64,000 bases of DNA from Flavobacterium sp. RSP15 (GTDB lineage Bacteria; Bacteroidota; Bacteroidia; Flavobacteriales; Flavobacteriaceae). The notes beneath the pieces were generated by a model that saw only the letters and a program-made list of their open reading frames with translations, was not told the DNA's origin and searched no databases. The position numbers and the translations under genes are program-made. The DNA is taken from NCBI RefSeq assembly GCF_003968755.1, contig NZ_RYDL01000011.1:16949-80948 (forward strand), given 5' to 3'. How positions within the stretch are numbered: the stretch's first letter is position 1; the number at the start of each line of letters is the position of its first letter. Shown one piece after another: positions 26,447 to 35,560 of this stretch.

Positions 26447-27703
26447 TTACACTTCCTTTGTGATCACTTGTATGGTTTCCCGACTGACTTGTTTCAACAA
26501 TACAACTTTGTTTTTTTCAACGGTTTCGGCTGCTGTTTCGTTAAAATGTCGGATGGTGTATAAGGTGACATTTTCATTAAACTCTACTTTAAACTTTTTA
26601 GACAAGATAGCATTCAGGGCTTTGAAATTTTCAAATTTATCTTCTACACATACGGAGAAACTAATTGCTGAATTCTGAATCAAGTTCACTTTTATTTTGA
26701 ATTGATGGAATAATGCAAAAATTTCGCTGATGTTTTCTTCCATGATAAAAGAGAAATCGATAGAGGAAAGCGAAATCAAAAGCTGGTTTCTTTTGACGAT
26801 GAAACACGGTAAATAAGGTTCTAAGTCGACTCCTTTGGAAACGCTCGTTCCTTTTAGTAACGGATTTATAAAGGATTTTACATACAACGGAATTTCCTTT
26901 TTTTGCAAGGGTTGTAGTGTTTTTGGGTGAATAACCGTTGCTCCATAAAAAGCGAGTTCTATGGCTTCACGGTACGAAATCTGATTCAATAAACTCGCGT
27001 TTTCAAAATATCGTGGATCGGCATTCATTACTCCGGGAACATCTTTCCAGATGGTCACGCTTTCGGCATTTAAGCAATACGCAAAAATTGCAGCCGTATA
27101 ATCAGATCCTTCTCGGCCTAAAGTGGTGGTAAAGTTATTTTCGTCAGAACCTAAGAATCCTTGTGTAATGTTTAGTGTTTTACGTTTTACGTTTTTGGCA
27201 ATGTTCTTCTGTGTCAATTCCCAATCTACTTCCGCATCCCTGTATGTAGCATCAGTTTTTATGAAATTCCGAACATCCAGCCATTGTGTTTTTATGCCCA
27301 TGAAATTCATGAAATGACTTAGGATTGTGGTCGAAATTAATTCGCCATAACTGACAATTTGATCATAGACAAAATTATAGTTGGGCGATTTATTGTGAGT
27401 CAGGAAATATTCTAAATCTGAAAATTGAGTGTTGACAGCTTTGAAAACTTCGTTTTTCTCGTCCTCAAATAAATCTATCAAAATTTGATTGTGGTATTTT
27501 TTTACTTCTTGAACAGATGAATTTAATTCAGCGGATTTATCGAAATAATTTTTTATGACAACCTCGAGCGCGTTTGTGGTTTTTCCCATTGCAGAAACAA
27601 CCAACAATACGTCTTCATAACCCACTTTTTGTAAAACGTCGTACACGTTTTTAATTCCTGCAGCATCTTTTACAGAAGCTCCTCCAAATTTGAATACTCT
27701 CAT
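26447..27703 (-). CDS. lysC: aspartate kinase
   Basis: Phosphorylates aspartate, the first step towards lysine, threonine and methionine; cytosolic, 418 residues. The kinase signature is VFKFGGASVKDAAG at the N-terminus (KFGGAS in place of the common KFGGTS). TTLGREGSDYTAAIFA marks the catalytic half, and WKDVPGVMNADPR the aspartate/ATP site. A C-terminal ACT-type region (about 300-400) suggests feedback control by an amino acid. It is monofunctional, without a homoserine dehydrogenase domain. The acetyltransferase gene lies 26 bp upstream in the same direction. Confidence 0.92.
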   Translation of the reverse strand: MRVFKFGGASVKDAAGIKNVYDVLQKVGYEDVLLVVSAMGKTTNALEVVIKNYFDKSAELNSSVQEVKKYHNQILIDLFEDEKNEVFKAVNTQFSDLEYFLTHNKSPNYNFVYDQIVSYGELISTTILSHFMNFMGIKTQWLDVRNFIKTDATYRDAEVDWELTQKNIAKNVKRKTLNITQGFLGSDENNFTTTLGREGSDYTAAIFAYCLNAESVTIWKDVPGVMNADPRYFENASLLNQISYREAIELAFYGATVIHPKTLQPLQKKEIPLYVKSFINPLLKGTSVSKGVDLEPYLPCFIVKRNQLLISLSSIDFSFIMEENISEIFALFHQFKIKVNLIQNSAISFSVCVEDKFENFKALNAILSKKFKVEFNENVTLYTIRHFNETAAETVEKNKVVLLKQVSRETIQVITKEV

Positions 27704-27729
27704 ATTTTAAACAAAAATTGTTCTTTATT

Positions 27730-28236
27730 TTATTTCAATTTATTCTCCACAAAATTGGTGATTCCCAATTCGTCCATTTGTACTACATACCAGTCACGAA
27801 GCACTTTTGCGCCTGATTTTTCATAAAATTCTATTGCCGGAGTATTCCAGTCCAATACATTCCATTCTACTCTTCGAACCTGATCTTTTTTACCCTGTTT
27901 TATAATTTCAGAATATAAAGCATATCCTAATCCGGTTCCACGCATTGTCTCTTTTACCACTAAATCTTCTAGGTGAATTGTTTTTCCTTTCCAAGTAGAA
28001 AATCGGTAGTAGTACAAGGCGATACCTACAATTTGCTTTGCCTGTTCACTATTGCTCGGGTCCGCTTGAACCTCGGCAACAAAAACATGAAATAGTGGCA
28101 CTGGGCCAAAACCATCTCGAATTAAATCGGCGACAGTTACAAGGACGGCATCGGGTTCTTTCTCAAATGTTGCTAATTCTTTGATGAGCCCTAAAACAGC
28201 TTCCATATCTTCAGGATTTCCTTTTCTGATCGTCAT
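27730..28236 (-). CDS. GNAT family N-acetyltransferase
   Basis: Acetyl-CoA-dependent acetyltransferase of 168 residues. The acetyl-CoA loop is in VVKETMRGTGLGYALYSEI (R-G-T-G-L-G), and VLDWNTPAIEFYEKSGAKVL is the usual C-terminal GNAT segment. Its overall pattern resembles diamine or thialysine acetyltransferases, but the substrate is not determined. I take ATG 28236 (MTIRKGNPED) as the start; an in-frame extension to 28311 adds 25 residues that do not match the family. It is followed closely by lysC. Confidence 0.85.
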   Translation of the reverse strand: MTIRKGNPEDMEAVLGLIKELATFEKEPDAVLVTVADLIRDGFGPVPLFHVFVAEVQADPSNSEQAKQIVGIALYYYRFSTWKGKTIHLEDLVVKETMRGTGLGYALYSEIIKQGKKDQVRRVEWNVLDWNTPAIEFYEKSGAKVLRDWYVVQMDELGITNFVENKLK

Positions 28237-28496
28237 GTGCGGGATGTATTTGTGTTTTTTTGTTTGAATAAGAAATGTACATTTTTCATTGGCGATTGGA
28301 TCAATCTCCAAATTGGCTCATTTCATAATTTTTTATTTTAATGCTTCAAAATCGCAATAAAATTAGATTTTTACGTATTAATTTTATGTTTTAATCAGCA
28401 AATATACAATACGGTTAAACTAAGTAACTATTTTTCAAATCAATTTCACAAAAAAAACGATATTTGTGACTTCAAAACAACTACAACGATTTCTTA

Positions 28497-29516
28497 ATGG
28501 AAGCACGCAACAAAACACTTGGAGAATTTATCATTGAAAACCAGAATGCTTTTCAATATTCGTCCGGCGAATTATCTCGAATTATCAATTCTATCCGATT
28601 GGCTGCCAAGGTAGTCAATTATAAAGTAAACAAAGCTGGACTGGTGGATATTGTGGGTGCTGCCGGAGAGCAAAACATACAGGGGGAAGACCAGCAAAAA
28701 TTGGATGTATATGCAAATGAAGTTTTTATTCAAACATTAATTAATCGCGAGATCGTATGCGGAATCGCTTCTGAAGAAAATGATGATTTCATTACTGTGG
28801 AAGGAAGTGACAACAGCCACAATAATAAATATGTAGTATTGATGGATCCCCTTGACGGCTCGTCTAATATTGATGTTAATGTTTCTGTAGGGACAATATT
28901 TTCGGTTTACAGGAGAATTACCCCGATAGGGACTCCAGTTACGTTGGAAGATTTTTTACAGCCGGGAATCAATCAGGTTGCTGCAGGCTATGTAATTTAC
29001 GGGACTTCGACAATGTTAGTTTATACAACTGGACATGGTGTGAATGGATTTACGTTGAATCCTGCTATAGGTACTTTTTACTTGTCTCATCCAAAAATGA
29101 AATTCCCAACCGATGGTCATATTTATTCCATCAATGAAGGTAATTATGTCCATTTTCCGCAAGGAGTAAAGGATTATATCAAATATTGTCAGCTGGAAGA
29201 AGGAGACAGGCCTTACACTTCTCGATACATCGGAAGTTTAGTTTCTGATTTTCATCGCAATATGATTAAAGGAGGGATTTATTTATATCCTACAAGTTCA
29301 AAAGCATCCAAAGGGAAATTACGATTGTTGTATGAATGCAACCCATTAGCTTTTATCGCAGAACAGGCGGGAGGAAAAGCATCGGATGGATTTGATCGTG
29401 TGATGGAAATTGAACCAACTGAACTGCATCAGCGCGTTCCTTTTTTCTGTGGAAGTTACAATATGGTTGAAAAATCGGAAGAATTTATGCTTAAAGCAAA
29501 ACTAAGCAAGTACTAA
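28497..29516 (+). CDS. fbp: fructose-1,6-bisphosphatase, class 1
   Basis: Removes the 1-phosphate of fructose 1,6-bisphosphate in gluconeogenesis; cytosolic, 339 residues, normal length. The metal-binding class I motif [19 protein letters not shown] lies near residues 116-134, and the upstream EEN (about 97-99) supplies another metal ligand. Further conserved blocks are [12 protein letters not shown] and [16 protein letters not shown]. The gene is monocistronic and ends at a strong terminator. GATATTTG at 28459-28466 is a one-mismatch -7 element. Confidence 0.96.
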   Translation: MEARNKTLGEFIIENQNAFQYSSGELSRIINSIRLAAKVVNYKVNKAGLVDIVGAAGEQNIQGEDQQKLDVYANEVFIQTLINREIVCGIASEENDDFITVEGSDNSHNNKYVVLMDPLDGSSNIDVNVSVGTIFSVYRRITPIGTPVTLEDFLQPGINQVAAGYVIYGTSTMLVYTTGHGVNGFTLNPAIGTFYLSHPKMKFPTDGHIYSINEGNYVHFPQGVKDYIKYCQLEEGDRPYTSRYIGSLVSDFHRNMIKGGIYLYPTSSKASKGKLRLLYECNPLAFIAEQAGGKASDGFDRVMEIEPTELHQRVPFFCGSYNMVEKSEEFMLKAKLSKY

Positions 29517-29520
29517 AAAC

Positions 29521-29552
29521 AAAAAAGCTTCCGTCTTGGCGGAAGCTTTTTT
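29521..29552. terminator. bidirectional terminator between fbp and the TerB-like gene
   Basis: AAAAAAGCTTCCG pairs exactly with CGGAAGCTTTTTT around a 6-base loop. It serves both convergent genes. Confidence 0.92.
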
Positions 29553-29563
29553 ATAGGTATAAT

Positions 29564-29995
29564 CTACGTATTGATGTTTTGTATTTCAGTAATAAACGCA
29601 TCCAAATCTACTTCTCTCTCTACAAGCAGAAGAGCATTTTCTACAATTTGATTTATTTTTTCAGGGTCAAATCCTAATCCAATGCCAATTTTTCGTAACA
29701 TCAGCTCTTGTTTGTCTCCTAAATGGTGGTCAACATGAACGATTCTAGCTAGATCATATAGTCGCTCTATCCTTTGTTCATATAAATAAGGAGGATTGAT
29801 AGGGTATTTTAGCGGATCCTGTAAAATTTCTTCATATTCTGCTGGAGAAATTTCTAATCGAACGGCTAATTTATCGACAAATGCTTTTTCTTCTGGAGAA
29901 ATCTTCTCGTCAGTTAGTGCTACACGGACAATAGATGAAAAATGACCTCTATTTCTTTGTTTGAATTCGCTATCAAATAAATCTGAAAATGACAT
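29564..29995 (-). CDS. TerB-family (tellurite resistance-like) protein
   Basis: Small cytosolic helical protein of 143 residues. The TerB-like pattern is seen in ALTDEKISPEEKAFVDKLAVRL and DHHLGDKQELMLRKIGIGLGF, where acidic residues could bind metal. Its cellular role is unknown; tellurite resistance is a family name only. The start is ATG 29995, since an in-frame ATG at 30019 overlaps the -7 promoter element. No ter operon genes are nearby. Confidence 0.8.
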   Translation of the reverse strand: MSFSDLFDSEFKQRNRGHFSSIVRVALTDEKISPEEKAFVDKLAVRLEISPAEYEEILQDPLKYPINPPYLYEQRIERLYDLARIVHVDHHLGDKQELMLRKIGIGLGFDPEKINQIVENALLLVEREVDLDAFITEIQNINT

Positions 29996-30016
29996 AATTA
30001 TGGTTTTTGTATCGTA

Positions 30017-30024
30017 CAAAGATA
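30017..30024 (-). promoter_or_regulatory. -7 promoter element of the TerB-like gene (TATCTTTG)
   Basis: Perfect minus-strand TAnnTTTG, 21 bases before ATG 29995. It decides the start codon, because a longer frame would begin inside it. Confidence 0.65.
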
Positions 30025-30175
30025 TATCTATTTTTAAATTATTAATTTTTATTTTTTCTATATTTTTTCTTTGAACATACCCGCTTTTGATTTGTATTTA
30101 TTTGAATATTCAATTGGATCATTTTCAAAATTAATCGTAAGTTTACAGCCCCTTTATCAACTTAATACTTTGCTG

Positions 30176-30769
30176 ATGTCAGAATTTTGGGTTTACTTTC
30201 AAATAGGATTAAAACACGTTTTAGATATCCATGCGTATGATCATGTTTTATTTTTAATCACCTTAGCTGTACCATTCTCTTTTAAGGATTGGAAACGAGT
30301 TGTGCTTCTGGCGACCCTTTTTACCATAGGGCACACCATGGCTTTACTGCTTTCCGTTTTTGGAATAGTTGCGATTAAAGTGAATGTGGTCGAATTATTA
30401 ATTCCAATAACAATTTTGGTAACCGCATTGTTTAATCTTTTTGCAGCAGGAAAATCGAGCAAGAAAGAAAGCCTCAATTCGGTGTTTTTTATCACGCTTT
30501 TCTTTGGGATAATTCATGGGTTGGGTTTTTCAAATTATTTCAAATCGATTCTTGGAGGAAATGCTATGTCTAAAGTCTTGCCACTGTCAGAATTTGCACT
30601 AGGTATAGAAGCCGCCCAGATTGTAGTGGTTTTTATGGTTTTGATTTTAGCCTACATTGTTCAGACTGTTTTTAGATTTTCAAAACGCGACTGGACATTA
30701 GTAATGTCAGCGTTTATAATAGGAGTAGTGATACCAATGATTGTGGAAAGTGAAATCTGGATAAGATAA
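30176..30769 (+). CDS. HupE/UreJ-like membrane protein
   Basis: Inner-membrane protein of 197 residues with about six spans. The family motif is in the first part, FQIGLKHVLDIHAYDHVLFLI, with histidines that could bind metal, and GIIHGLGFSNY further on. HupE and UreJ proteins are linked to nickel transport, but many Bacteroidota copies occur without hydrogenase or urease genes, as here. I start at ATG 30176; an in-frame TTG at 30071 would add a non-conserved extension. The deaminase gene starts 1 bp after its stop. Confidence 0.78.
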   Translation: MSEFWVYFQIGLKHVLDIHAYDHVLFLITLAVPFSFKDWKRVVLLATLFTIGHTMALLLSVFGIVAIKVNVVELLIPITILVTALFNLFAAGKSSKKESLNSVFFITLFFGIIHGLGFSNYFKSILGGNAMSKVLPLSEFALGIEAAQIVVVFMVLILAYIVQTVFRFSKRDWTLVMSAFIIGVVIPMIVESEIWIR

Positions 30770-30770
30770 A

Positions 30771-31202
30771 ATGAACGAAAAAAAATTAAATAAATACGAC
30801 AAAGCATACCTCAGAATTGCCAAAGAATGGAGCTTGCTGTCCTATTGTAAACGAAAACAAGTTGGTGCAATTATTGTGCGTGACAGAATGATAATCTCAG
30901 ATGGGTATAACGGAACGCCCTCGGGTTTTGAAAACTGTTGTGAAGATGAGCAAGGATTAACCCGCTGGGATGTTTTACATGCTGAGGCAAATGCGATCCT
31001 CAAGGTAGCACGATCAACACAATCCTGCGAAGGAGCCACCCTGTATATCACACTTTCACCTTGTAAAGAGTGCAGTAAATTGATTCACCAGTCGGGAATA
31101 AAAAGAGTGGTCTATCACAATGGCTATCGGGATGATTCCGGCATTCAGTTTTTGATAAAAGCCGGAGTAGAGGTGGAGCATATTCCAGTTTTGGAGGAAT
31201 AA
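30771..31202 (+). CDS. dCMP deaminase-family protein
   Basis: Cytosolic zinc deaminase of 143 residues, predicted to turn dCMP into dUMP for thymidylate synthesis. The zinc and catalytic signature LHAEANAIL (His and Glu) and the cysteine pair SPCKEC are intact. The GYNGTPSGFENC segment is typical of dCMP deaminases of the ComEB type. It is coupled to the HupE-like gene (1-bp gap) and followed by the S41 peptidase gene after 69 bp. Confidence 0.9.
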   Translation: MNEKKLNKYDKAYLRIAKEWSLLSYCKRKQVGAIIVRDRMIISDGYNGTPSGFENCCEDEQGLTRWDVLHAEANAILKVARSTQSCEGATLYITLSPCKECSKLIHQSGIKRVVYHNGYRDDSGIQFLIKAGVEVEHIPVLEE

Positions 31203-31271
31203 AAGAACGCGCAATAAATTCAAAACGATGATGCACGTCAGGTTATATTAATTTTTTAATGATAACTTTAT

Positions 31272-32843
31272 ATGAAATTTAATACAAAATATTTACCACT
31301 ACTCCTTTTCTCAACACTTGTTTTTGGAGTTGTGTTGGGGGGAATGTTGCATTTTCCCGGTAGAGCTGATTTCACAGCTAAAAATAATTCTAAAACCAAG
31401 CTGAATACACTCATTGATTTTATTGATGCTGAATACGTTGATGCGGTTGATACGGATTCTATTGTAAATCTCACCGTTGATAATATTCTTGCGCAACTTG
31501 ATCCGCATTCCGTATATATTCCCGCTAGTGAGCAGCAACAAGTAATGGAAAGCATGAAGGGTAATTTTGTGGGAATAGGAGTGAGTTTTTATATGTATAA
31601 AGATTCTGTAGCGGTCATAAAACCTGTAGAGAACGGCCCTTCGGCAAAGGCAGGAATAAAAGCAGGCGACCGGATCCTATATGCTGATAAAACTAAATTG
31701 TTTGGGCGTAAGTTGCCCACAGACAGTTTGTTTTCTAAATTAAAAGGGGCAGTAGGTTCTAATATTGAGCTTACAATATACAGAAAATCAGAACGTAAAA
31801 AACTCAAGCTAAAACTAAAACGCGATGTTATTCCCTTAAAAAGTGTTGATGCCGCTTTGCTCCTGAGTAATACGACAGGATACATAAAAATAAATCGTTT
31901 TGCCGAAACTACTTACAAGGAGTTTATGCAAAATTTGTCTGCACTTAAGCAACGAGGTGCAAAGTCACTTATTATTGATGTTCGAGATAACGGTGGCGGT
32001 TATATGGAAGAAGCAATTGCTATCGCGGATGAATTGTTGCCAAACAAACAACTGATTGTTTTTACCAAAAACAAAAAAGGTACTATAGACAAGACATTTG
32101 CAACCCAAAAAGGCAGTTTTGAAAAAGGAAATGTTTTTATTCTAATTAATGAAAACAGCGCTTCAGCAAGTGAAATTCTTGCAGGAGCCGTTCAGGATAA
32201 TGATAGGGGGACTATTGTAGGCCGCCGTTCTTTTGGAAAGGGATTGGTGCAACGAGAAATGGATTTTGCTGACGGTTCAGCAGTTCGCTTGACTGTTGCC
32301 AGATATTATACGCCAACAGGCCGGTCGATTCAAAAACCCTATTCAAAAGGGAATGAAGCGTATTTTAAAGAATCAGAAACGCGTTTTGAAAATGGGGAAC
32401 TATATCAAAAAGACAGTATAAAAGTTTCAGACACCTTGCAATTCAAAACTAAAAAAGGTAAAATTGTATATGGCGGTGGCGGTATTGTTCCTGATGTTTT
32501 TGTACCGCTTGAGGTGGAACATGGAAATGAAAGTACCGCTTATTTATTGCAATCGGGAATCGTAGGGAATTTTGTTTTCGAACAATTGGATAAAAATCGG
32601 AGCGCCTTTAAAGGACTCACTTTTGCTCAGTTCCAATCTAAAATGAATCAAACAGAGGCATATTTCAATTCATTTCAGAAATTTATTTTTGGCAACAGAT
32701 TGGATTTGAAATTTGGAAAAAGCAAATCATTGGTAAAACGATACCTGGCTGCTGAATTTGCTCGGCAATTGTATGGGGAACGGTCTTATTATGAGATTAT
32801 ATTGAAAGAGGATGCCATGATTAAGGCAATTTTGAAAAAATAA
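31272..32843 (+). CDS. S41 family C-terminal processing peptidase
   Basis: Periplasmic or membrane-anchored serine protease of 523 residues. An N-terminal hydrophobic segment (about 8-25, LLLFSTLVFGVVLGGML) acts as signal anchor. A PDZ domain spans about 90-180 (GIGVSFYMYKDSVAV, AGIKAGDRILYAD). The S41 core has the catalytic serine in NENSASASEILAGA (about residue 297) and the lysine in RRSFGKGLVQ (about 322). An extra C-terminal region of about 120 residues follows. Substrates of Bacteroidota homologues include periplasmic and lipoprotein tails; here it is unknown. Confidence 0.9.
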   Translation: MKFNTKYLPLLLFSTLVFGVVLGGMLHFPGRADFTAKNNSKTKLNTLIDFIDAEYVDAVDTDSIVNLTVDNILAQLDPHSVYIPASEQQQVMESMKGNFVGIGVSFYMYKDSVAVIKPVENGPSAKAGIKAGDRILYADKTKLFGRKLPTDSLFSKLKGAVGSNIELTIYRKSERKKLKLKLKRDVIPLKSVDAALLLSNTTGYIKINRFAETTYKEFMQNLSALKQRGAKSLIIDVRDNGGGYMEEAIAIADELLPNKQLIVFTKNKKGTIDKTFATQKGSFEKGNVFILINENSASASEILAGAVQDNDRGTIVGRRSFGKGLVQREMDFADGSAVRLTVARYYTPTGRSIQKPYSKGNEAYFKESETRFENGELYQKDSIKVSDTLQFKTKKGKIVYGGGGIVPDVFVPLEVEHGNESTAYLLQSGIVGNFVFEQLDKNRSAFKGLTFAQFQSKMNQTEAYFNSFQKFIFGNRLDLKFGKSKSLVKRYLAAEFARQLYGERSYYEIILKEDAMIKAILKK

Positions 32844-32863
32844 TAATCACTATATTTCACAGT

Positions 32864-33043
32864 ATGGAAAGTAAGTTTTCTGGAATGACAGTTAATGAGC
32901 GTTTGTATGTTGGAGGTCTTATAAATGACTTTGATAATGCTCTGGAACAAAAAAATGTAGAAGGAATTAAAACTGTTTTAAAGAAAGTGGCACTAAATGA
33001 AGCTATTGTTGAGATGCTTATCAGCTTAGGAATTGATGCTTAA
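32864..33043 (+). CDS. small conserved hypothetical protein (59 residues)
   Basis: An intact frame of 59 codons starting 20 bp after the S41 peptidase stop. The product begins MESKFSGMTVNERLYVGG and continues as a charged amphipathic helix pair (FDNALEQKNVEGIKTVLKKV, then EMLISLGIDA). The MTVNERLYxxGL opening is one I associate with short, widespread bacterial proteins of unknown function. There is no signal peptide or membrane span. The function is unknown; it is too short for most gene callers. Confidence 0.7.
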   Translation: MESKFSGMTVNERLYVGGLINDFDNALEQKNVEGIKTVLKKVALNEAIVEMLISLGIDA

Positions 33044-33087
33044 TTAGAAAATTTCACTCTTGATTTTGTTTGTCCTTAAAAGGAAAA

Positions 33088-33837
33088 TTAATTTTGATTG
33101 TCCCAATCTTTTCTATATCGAATGAGTTCGTTATCTATCATTTTCTTTGACGTACTTAATAAACAGGCTGCATCTTCAGAATAAATAGGCGGAAAATAAG
33201 TTATTTTAATTTCAGTGGTCCGTTTTCCAAAGCATTTTAAAAAATGAGGAATGAAAGTGTCGTCACCAATAAAAGCGTCTGTTTTTTCTTTATAATCTAT
33301 TGCAATAGGAATTACGGCGGCTTTAATCTTAGTAGCCATTACAAAAGAGCCGTAATTGAAATCAAGAGTTGTTGGCAAATCCGCTGTTGTTCCCTCTGGA
33401 AAATTAATGATCGAATATCCTTTGGCAAGAACTTCTCGGATATTTTCGGCGGTTTCTTGTCGGCTTTTTGGACACTTTCTATCTACAAATAAAACGCCGG
33501 ATATTTTGCAGATGTAGCCAATCATAGGCCATGAGGCAACTTCTTTTTTCCCTACCGGAAAAGCATGTATTTGATTTACGATAACAATTGGGTCAAAATA
33601 AGAACGGTGATTGGCTACGATTAGTCCTTGAACTTTCGGCTTGTCGCCATAGATGATAGTGCGTATGCCTAAAAGAGTGTTTGAGGTGCGAATTATAAAA
33701 TCCCGCAGTACAAGAGCTTTTTTGGCGTTAATTTCGTTGCTTCTAAAAAAAGACGAAAGATAAAACACAATCGAAAAAAAAGAAACAAATCCGATAAAAA
33801 TCAGGAGTCTTGCTAGTCCCAAAAAAAATGATCCCAT
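33088..33837 (-). CDS. lysophospholipid acyltransferase, PlsC-like
   Basis: Membrane acyltransferase of 249 residues, predicted to add the second acyl chain to lysophosphatidic acid or another lysolipid. The catalytic HxxxxD is NHRSYFD (His77, Asp82). The glycerol-phosphate binding motif is FPEGTT near residue 147. A hydrophobic N-terminal helix (about 8-30) anchors it. Convergent with the 59-residue gene; not obviously in an operon with the FAD protein gene 67 bp upstream. Confidence 0.87.
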   Translation of the reverse strand: MGSFFLGLARLLIFIGFVSFFSIVFYLSSFFRSNEINAKKALVLRDFIIRTSNTLLGIRTIIYGDKPKVQGLIVANHRSYFDPIVIVNQIHAFPVGKKEVASWPMIGYICKISGVLFVDRKCPKSRQETAENIREVLAKGYSIINFPEGTTADLPTTLDFNYGSFVMATKIKAAVIPIAIDYKEKTDAFIGDDTFIPHFLKCFGKRTTEIKITYFPPIYSEDAACLLSTSKKMIDNELIRYRKDWDNQN

Positions 33838-33904
33838 AAAACAGTGAATTGAAGGTGTAAACCTAACACTATTTTTTGAGAGATTTTCCAGAATGAAATT
33901 CTAT

Positions 33905-34513
33905 TTATCTAATGCTATCGTGAGCATGAGTCTGAATTCCGCCATTCCATAAAGTTAGAATATCTGTTGCTACAGAGGCGCCGCTGCCTGCAGCAATAGC
34001 CAGTTGGCTTCTCCATCCGGCTAAAGTGCCAATCACGTAAATGCCTTCCTTCACTTTGTGATCACTGCTTTTGAGTTGGATTCGTTGTTTTTCGGGAAGG
34101 GATTTTTGATGTGGTTCGACAAATTGCATTAAACCTTCAATAGCAAAAGTATTTGCAGATCCGACACCTACAACAACTATGCGGGCCTTGTACGTTTTTT
34201 TATTTGTAGTGACAGCAAACTCAGGAGCGGCGTCCTCAATTTTTAGTACTTTTTCGTTGGGAATTTGTGTAATGTGCGGATATTTTTCTAAAAGATGTCC
34301 TGTACTTTCTTTCAATAAATCAGTGCCTAATGTGCCTGCAGGGATTCCGTAGACATTATTGAATAGCGCTTCCTTAAGGGCTGAGGTTTTTTGATGGGTA
34401 AATACCCCGATTTTTTTATTAGACACAAAGGGTTTATTGTTTGCAGAACCCAAAATTAGAGCGCATGACATGCTAGATACGCCACCGCCAAGGATAAGTA
34501 CATCAAAGATCAA
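33905..34513 (-). CDS. small FAD/NAD(P)-binding oxidoreductase, thioredoxin-reductase-like
   Basis: About 202 residues from TTG 34513. The dinucleotide-binding glycine loop is at the very N-terminus (FDVLILGGGVSSMSCALIL), and the C-terminal FAD motif is GIYVIGTLAGWRSQLAIAAGSGASVA. It lacks the separate NADPH domain and the CxxC of thioredoxin reductase, so it is a minimal form. Electron donor and substrate are unknown. The start is chosen 2 bp after the stop of the upstream 66-residue membrane protein, which implies translational coupling; a longer frame would overlap that gene. Confidence 0.75.
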   Translation of the reverse strand: MIFDVLILGGGVSSMSCALILGSANNKPFVSNKKIGVFTHQKTSALKEALFNNVYGIPAGTLGTDLLKESTGHLLEKYPHITQIPNEKVLKIEDAAPEFAVTTNKKTYKARIVVVGVGSANTFAIEGLMQFVEPHQKSLPEKQRIQLKSSDHKVKEGIYVIGTLAGWRSQLAIAAGSGASVATDILTLWNGGIQTHAHDSIR

Positions 34514-34515
34514 GG

Positions 34516-34716
34516 CTATTTTTCGTTTGTTTTTTCTTCTATTTTCTTTGACATTCTGAATATTAGAAGAATCAATACAGCACAAAAAGAGGCTGCCATT
34601 CCGATAAATGCAACTACGCTATCTCCTTGAAATGGATTTTTGAAATCCAGTAAAGTAACATTAAATAGGATTAGCGCTATTGCTAAAAATACCAAGATGT
34701 TAGTGAAAATTTTCAT
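34516..34716 (-). CDS. small two-span membrane protein (66 residues)
   Basis: Predicted inner-membrane protein with two hydrophobic helices (about 5-22 and 35-53) and a charged tail (SKKIEEKTNEK). No family recognised. It sits immediately upstream of the FAD oxidoreductase gene, which starts 2 bp after it, so the two are probably functionally linked, perhaps as a membrane anchor. Spacing and clean start support it as real. Confidence 0.65.
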   Translation of the reverse strand: MKIFTNILVFLAIALILFNVTLLDFKNPFQGDSVVAFIGMAASFCAVLILLIFRMSKKIEEKTNEK

Positions 34717-34843
34717 AAAATGTTTTTGTTTTTGGTAAAAAATGCAGATGTTAGGGGGTGTTTTTTATTTAGAATAAAATGTTCCAAAAAAATCAAATTT
34801 TTTATTTTACTATAAATTTATAGCAAATTTAAGAAATTATATT

Positions 34844-35419
34844 TTAGAGAAACAAACCTTTAACATTCGCAGCGAATAATTTAACAGCAATAGCCAAAAG
34901 TACTACGCCAAAAGTCTTTCTGATTACACCAAGTCCGTTTTCGCCTAATAATTTTTCTATTTTTGAGGATGATTTTAAAACGATATAGACCAAAATAATA
35001 TTTAATAAAATGGCAATTACAATATTTATGGTATAAAATTGGGAGCGTAAAGAAAGTAAGGTGGTCATTGTTCCGGCGCCGGCAATCAAAGGGAAGGCAA
35101 GGGGAACAATAGAGGCAGAACTGGCTTCTTCGTCTCGGTAAATCCGAATTCCTAAAATCATCTCTAATGCCAAGAAAAACAATACAAAAGATCCTGCAAC
35201 AGCAAAAGAATTGACATCAATTCCAATTAGTTTTAAGAGTTCTTCTCCGGCAAAAAGAAAAACAATCATGATGACGGCCGCTACAATGGATGCTTTTTCG
35301 GATTCAATATGTCCGTGTTTTGCTCTTAAATCAATGATAATCGGGATGGATCCCACGATGTCAATTACGGCAAAAAGTACCATTCCTACGGTGATTATTT
35401 CTCGAATATCGAATTCCAT
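34844..35419 (-). CDS. MarC family integral membrane protein
   Basis: Membrane protein of 191 residues with six hydrophobic spans, matching MarC/UPF0056: VGSIPIIIDLRAKHG early, then PLAFPLIAGAGTMTTLLSLR in the middle, a family hallmark. Once thought to affect antibiotic resistance, the family has no proven transport substrate. Monocistronic. Confidence 0.88.
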   Translation of the reverse strand: MEFDIREIITVGMVLFAVIDIVGSIPIIIDLRAKHGHIESEKASIVAAVIMIVFLFAGEELLKLIGIDVNSFAVAGSFVLFFLALEMILGIRIYRDEEASSASIVPLAFPLIAGAGTMTTLLSLRSQFYTINIVIAILLNIILVYIVLKSSSKIEKLLGENGLGVIRKTFGVVLLAIAVKLFAANVKGLFL

Positions 35420-35548
35420 AACAGACTTTTTTTATTTATGGTAAAAGTAGATAATTTCCTTGATTATTTCAGGAATAGCTTTTTAATTTTATTTGGTTTT
35501 GTTTTCGAATTTATGAGTTGCTGAGGTGCTTTTTTCAAATTTCTTGAA

Positions 35549-35556
35549 TATCTTTG
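35549..35556 (+). promoter_or_regulatory. -7 promoter element 4 bp before the DUF3109 start (TATCTTTG)
   Basis: Perfect TAnnTTTG whose last base is 4 bp before ATG 35561. If transcription starts at the usual distance, the mRNA begins at or beside the start codon, giving a leaderless or near-leaderless message. Confidence 0.55.
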
Positions 35557-35560
35557 CGAA

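Noticed and set aside
29564-29995. Tellurite resistance operon
   Set aside because: Only one TerB-like gene is present; no terC, terD or terZ homologue is adjacent.
30176-30769. Hydrogenase or urease accessory cluster
   Set aside because: The HupE/UreJ-like protein has no hydrogenase or urease genes around it; it is paired with dCMP deaminase.
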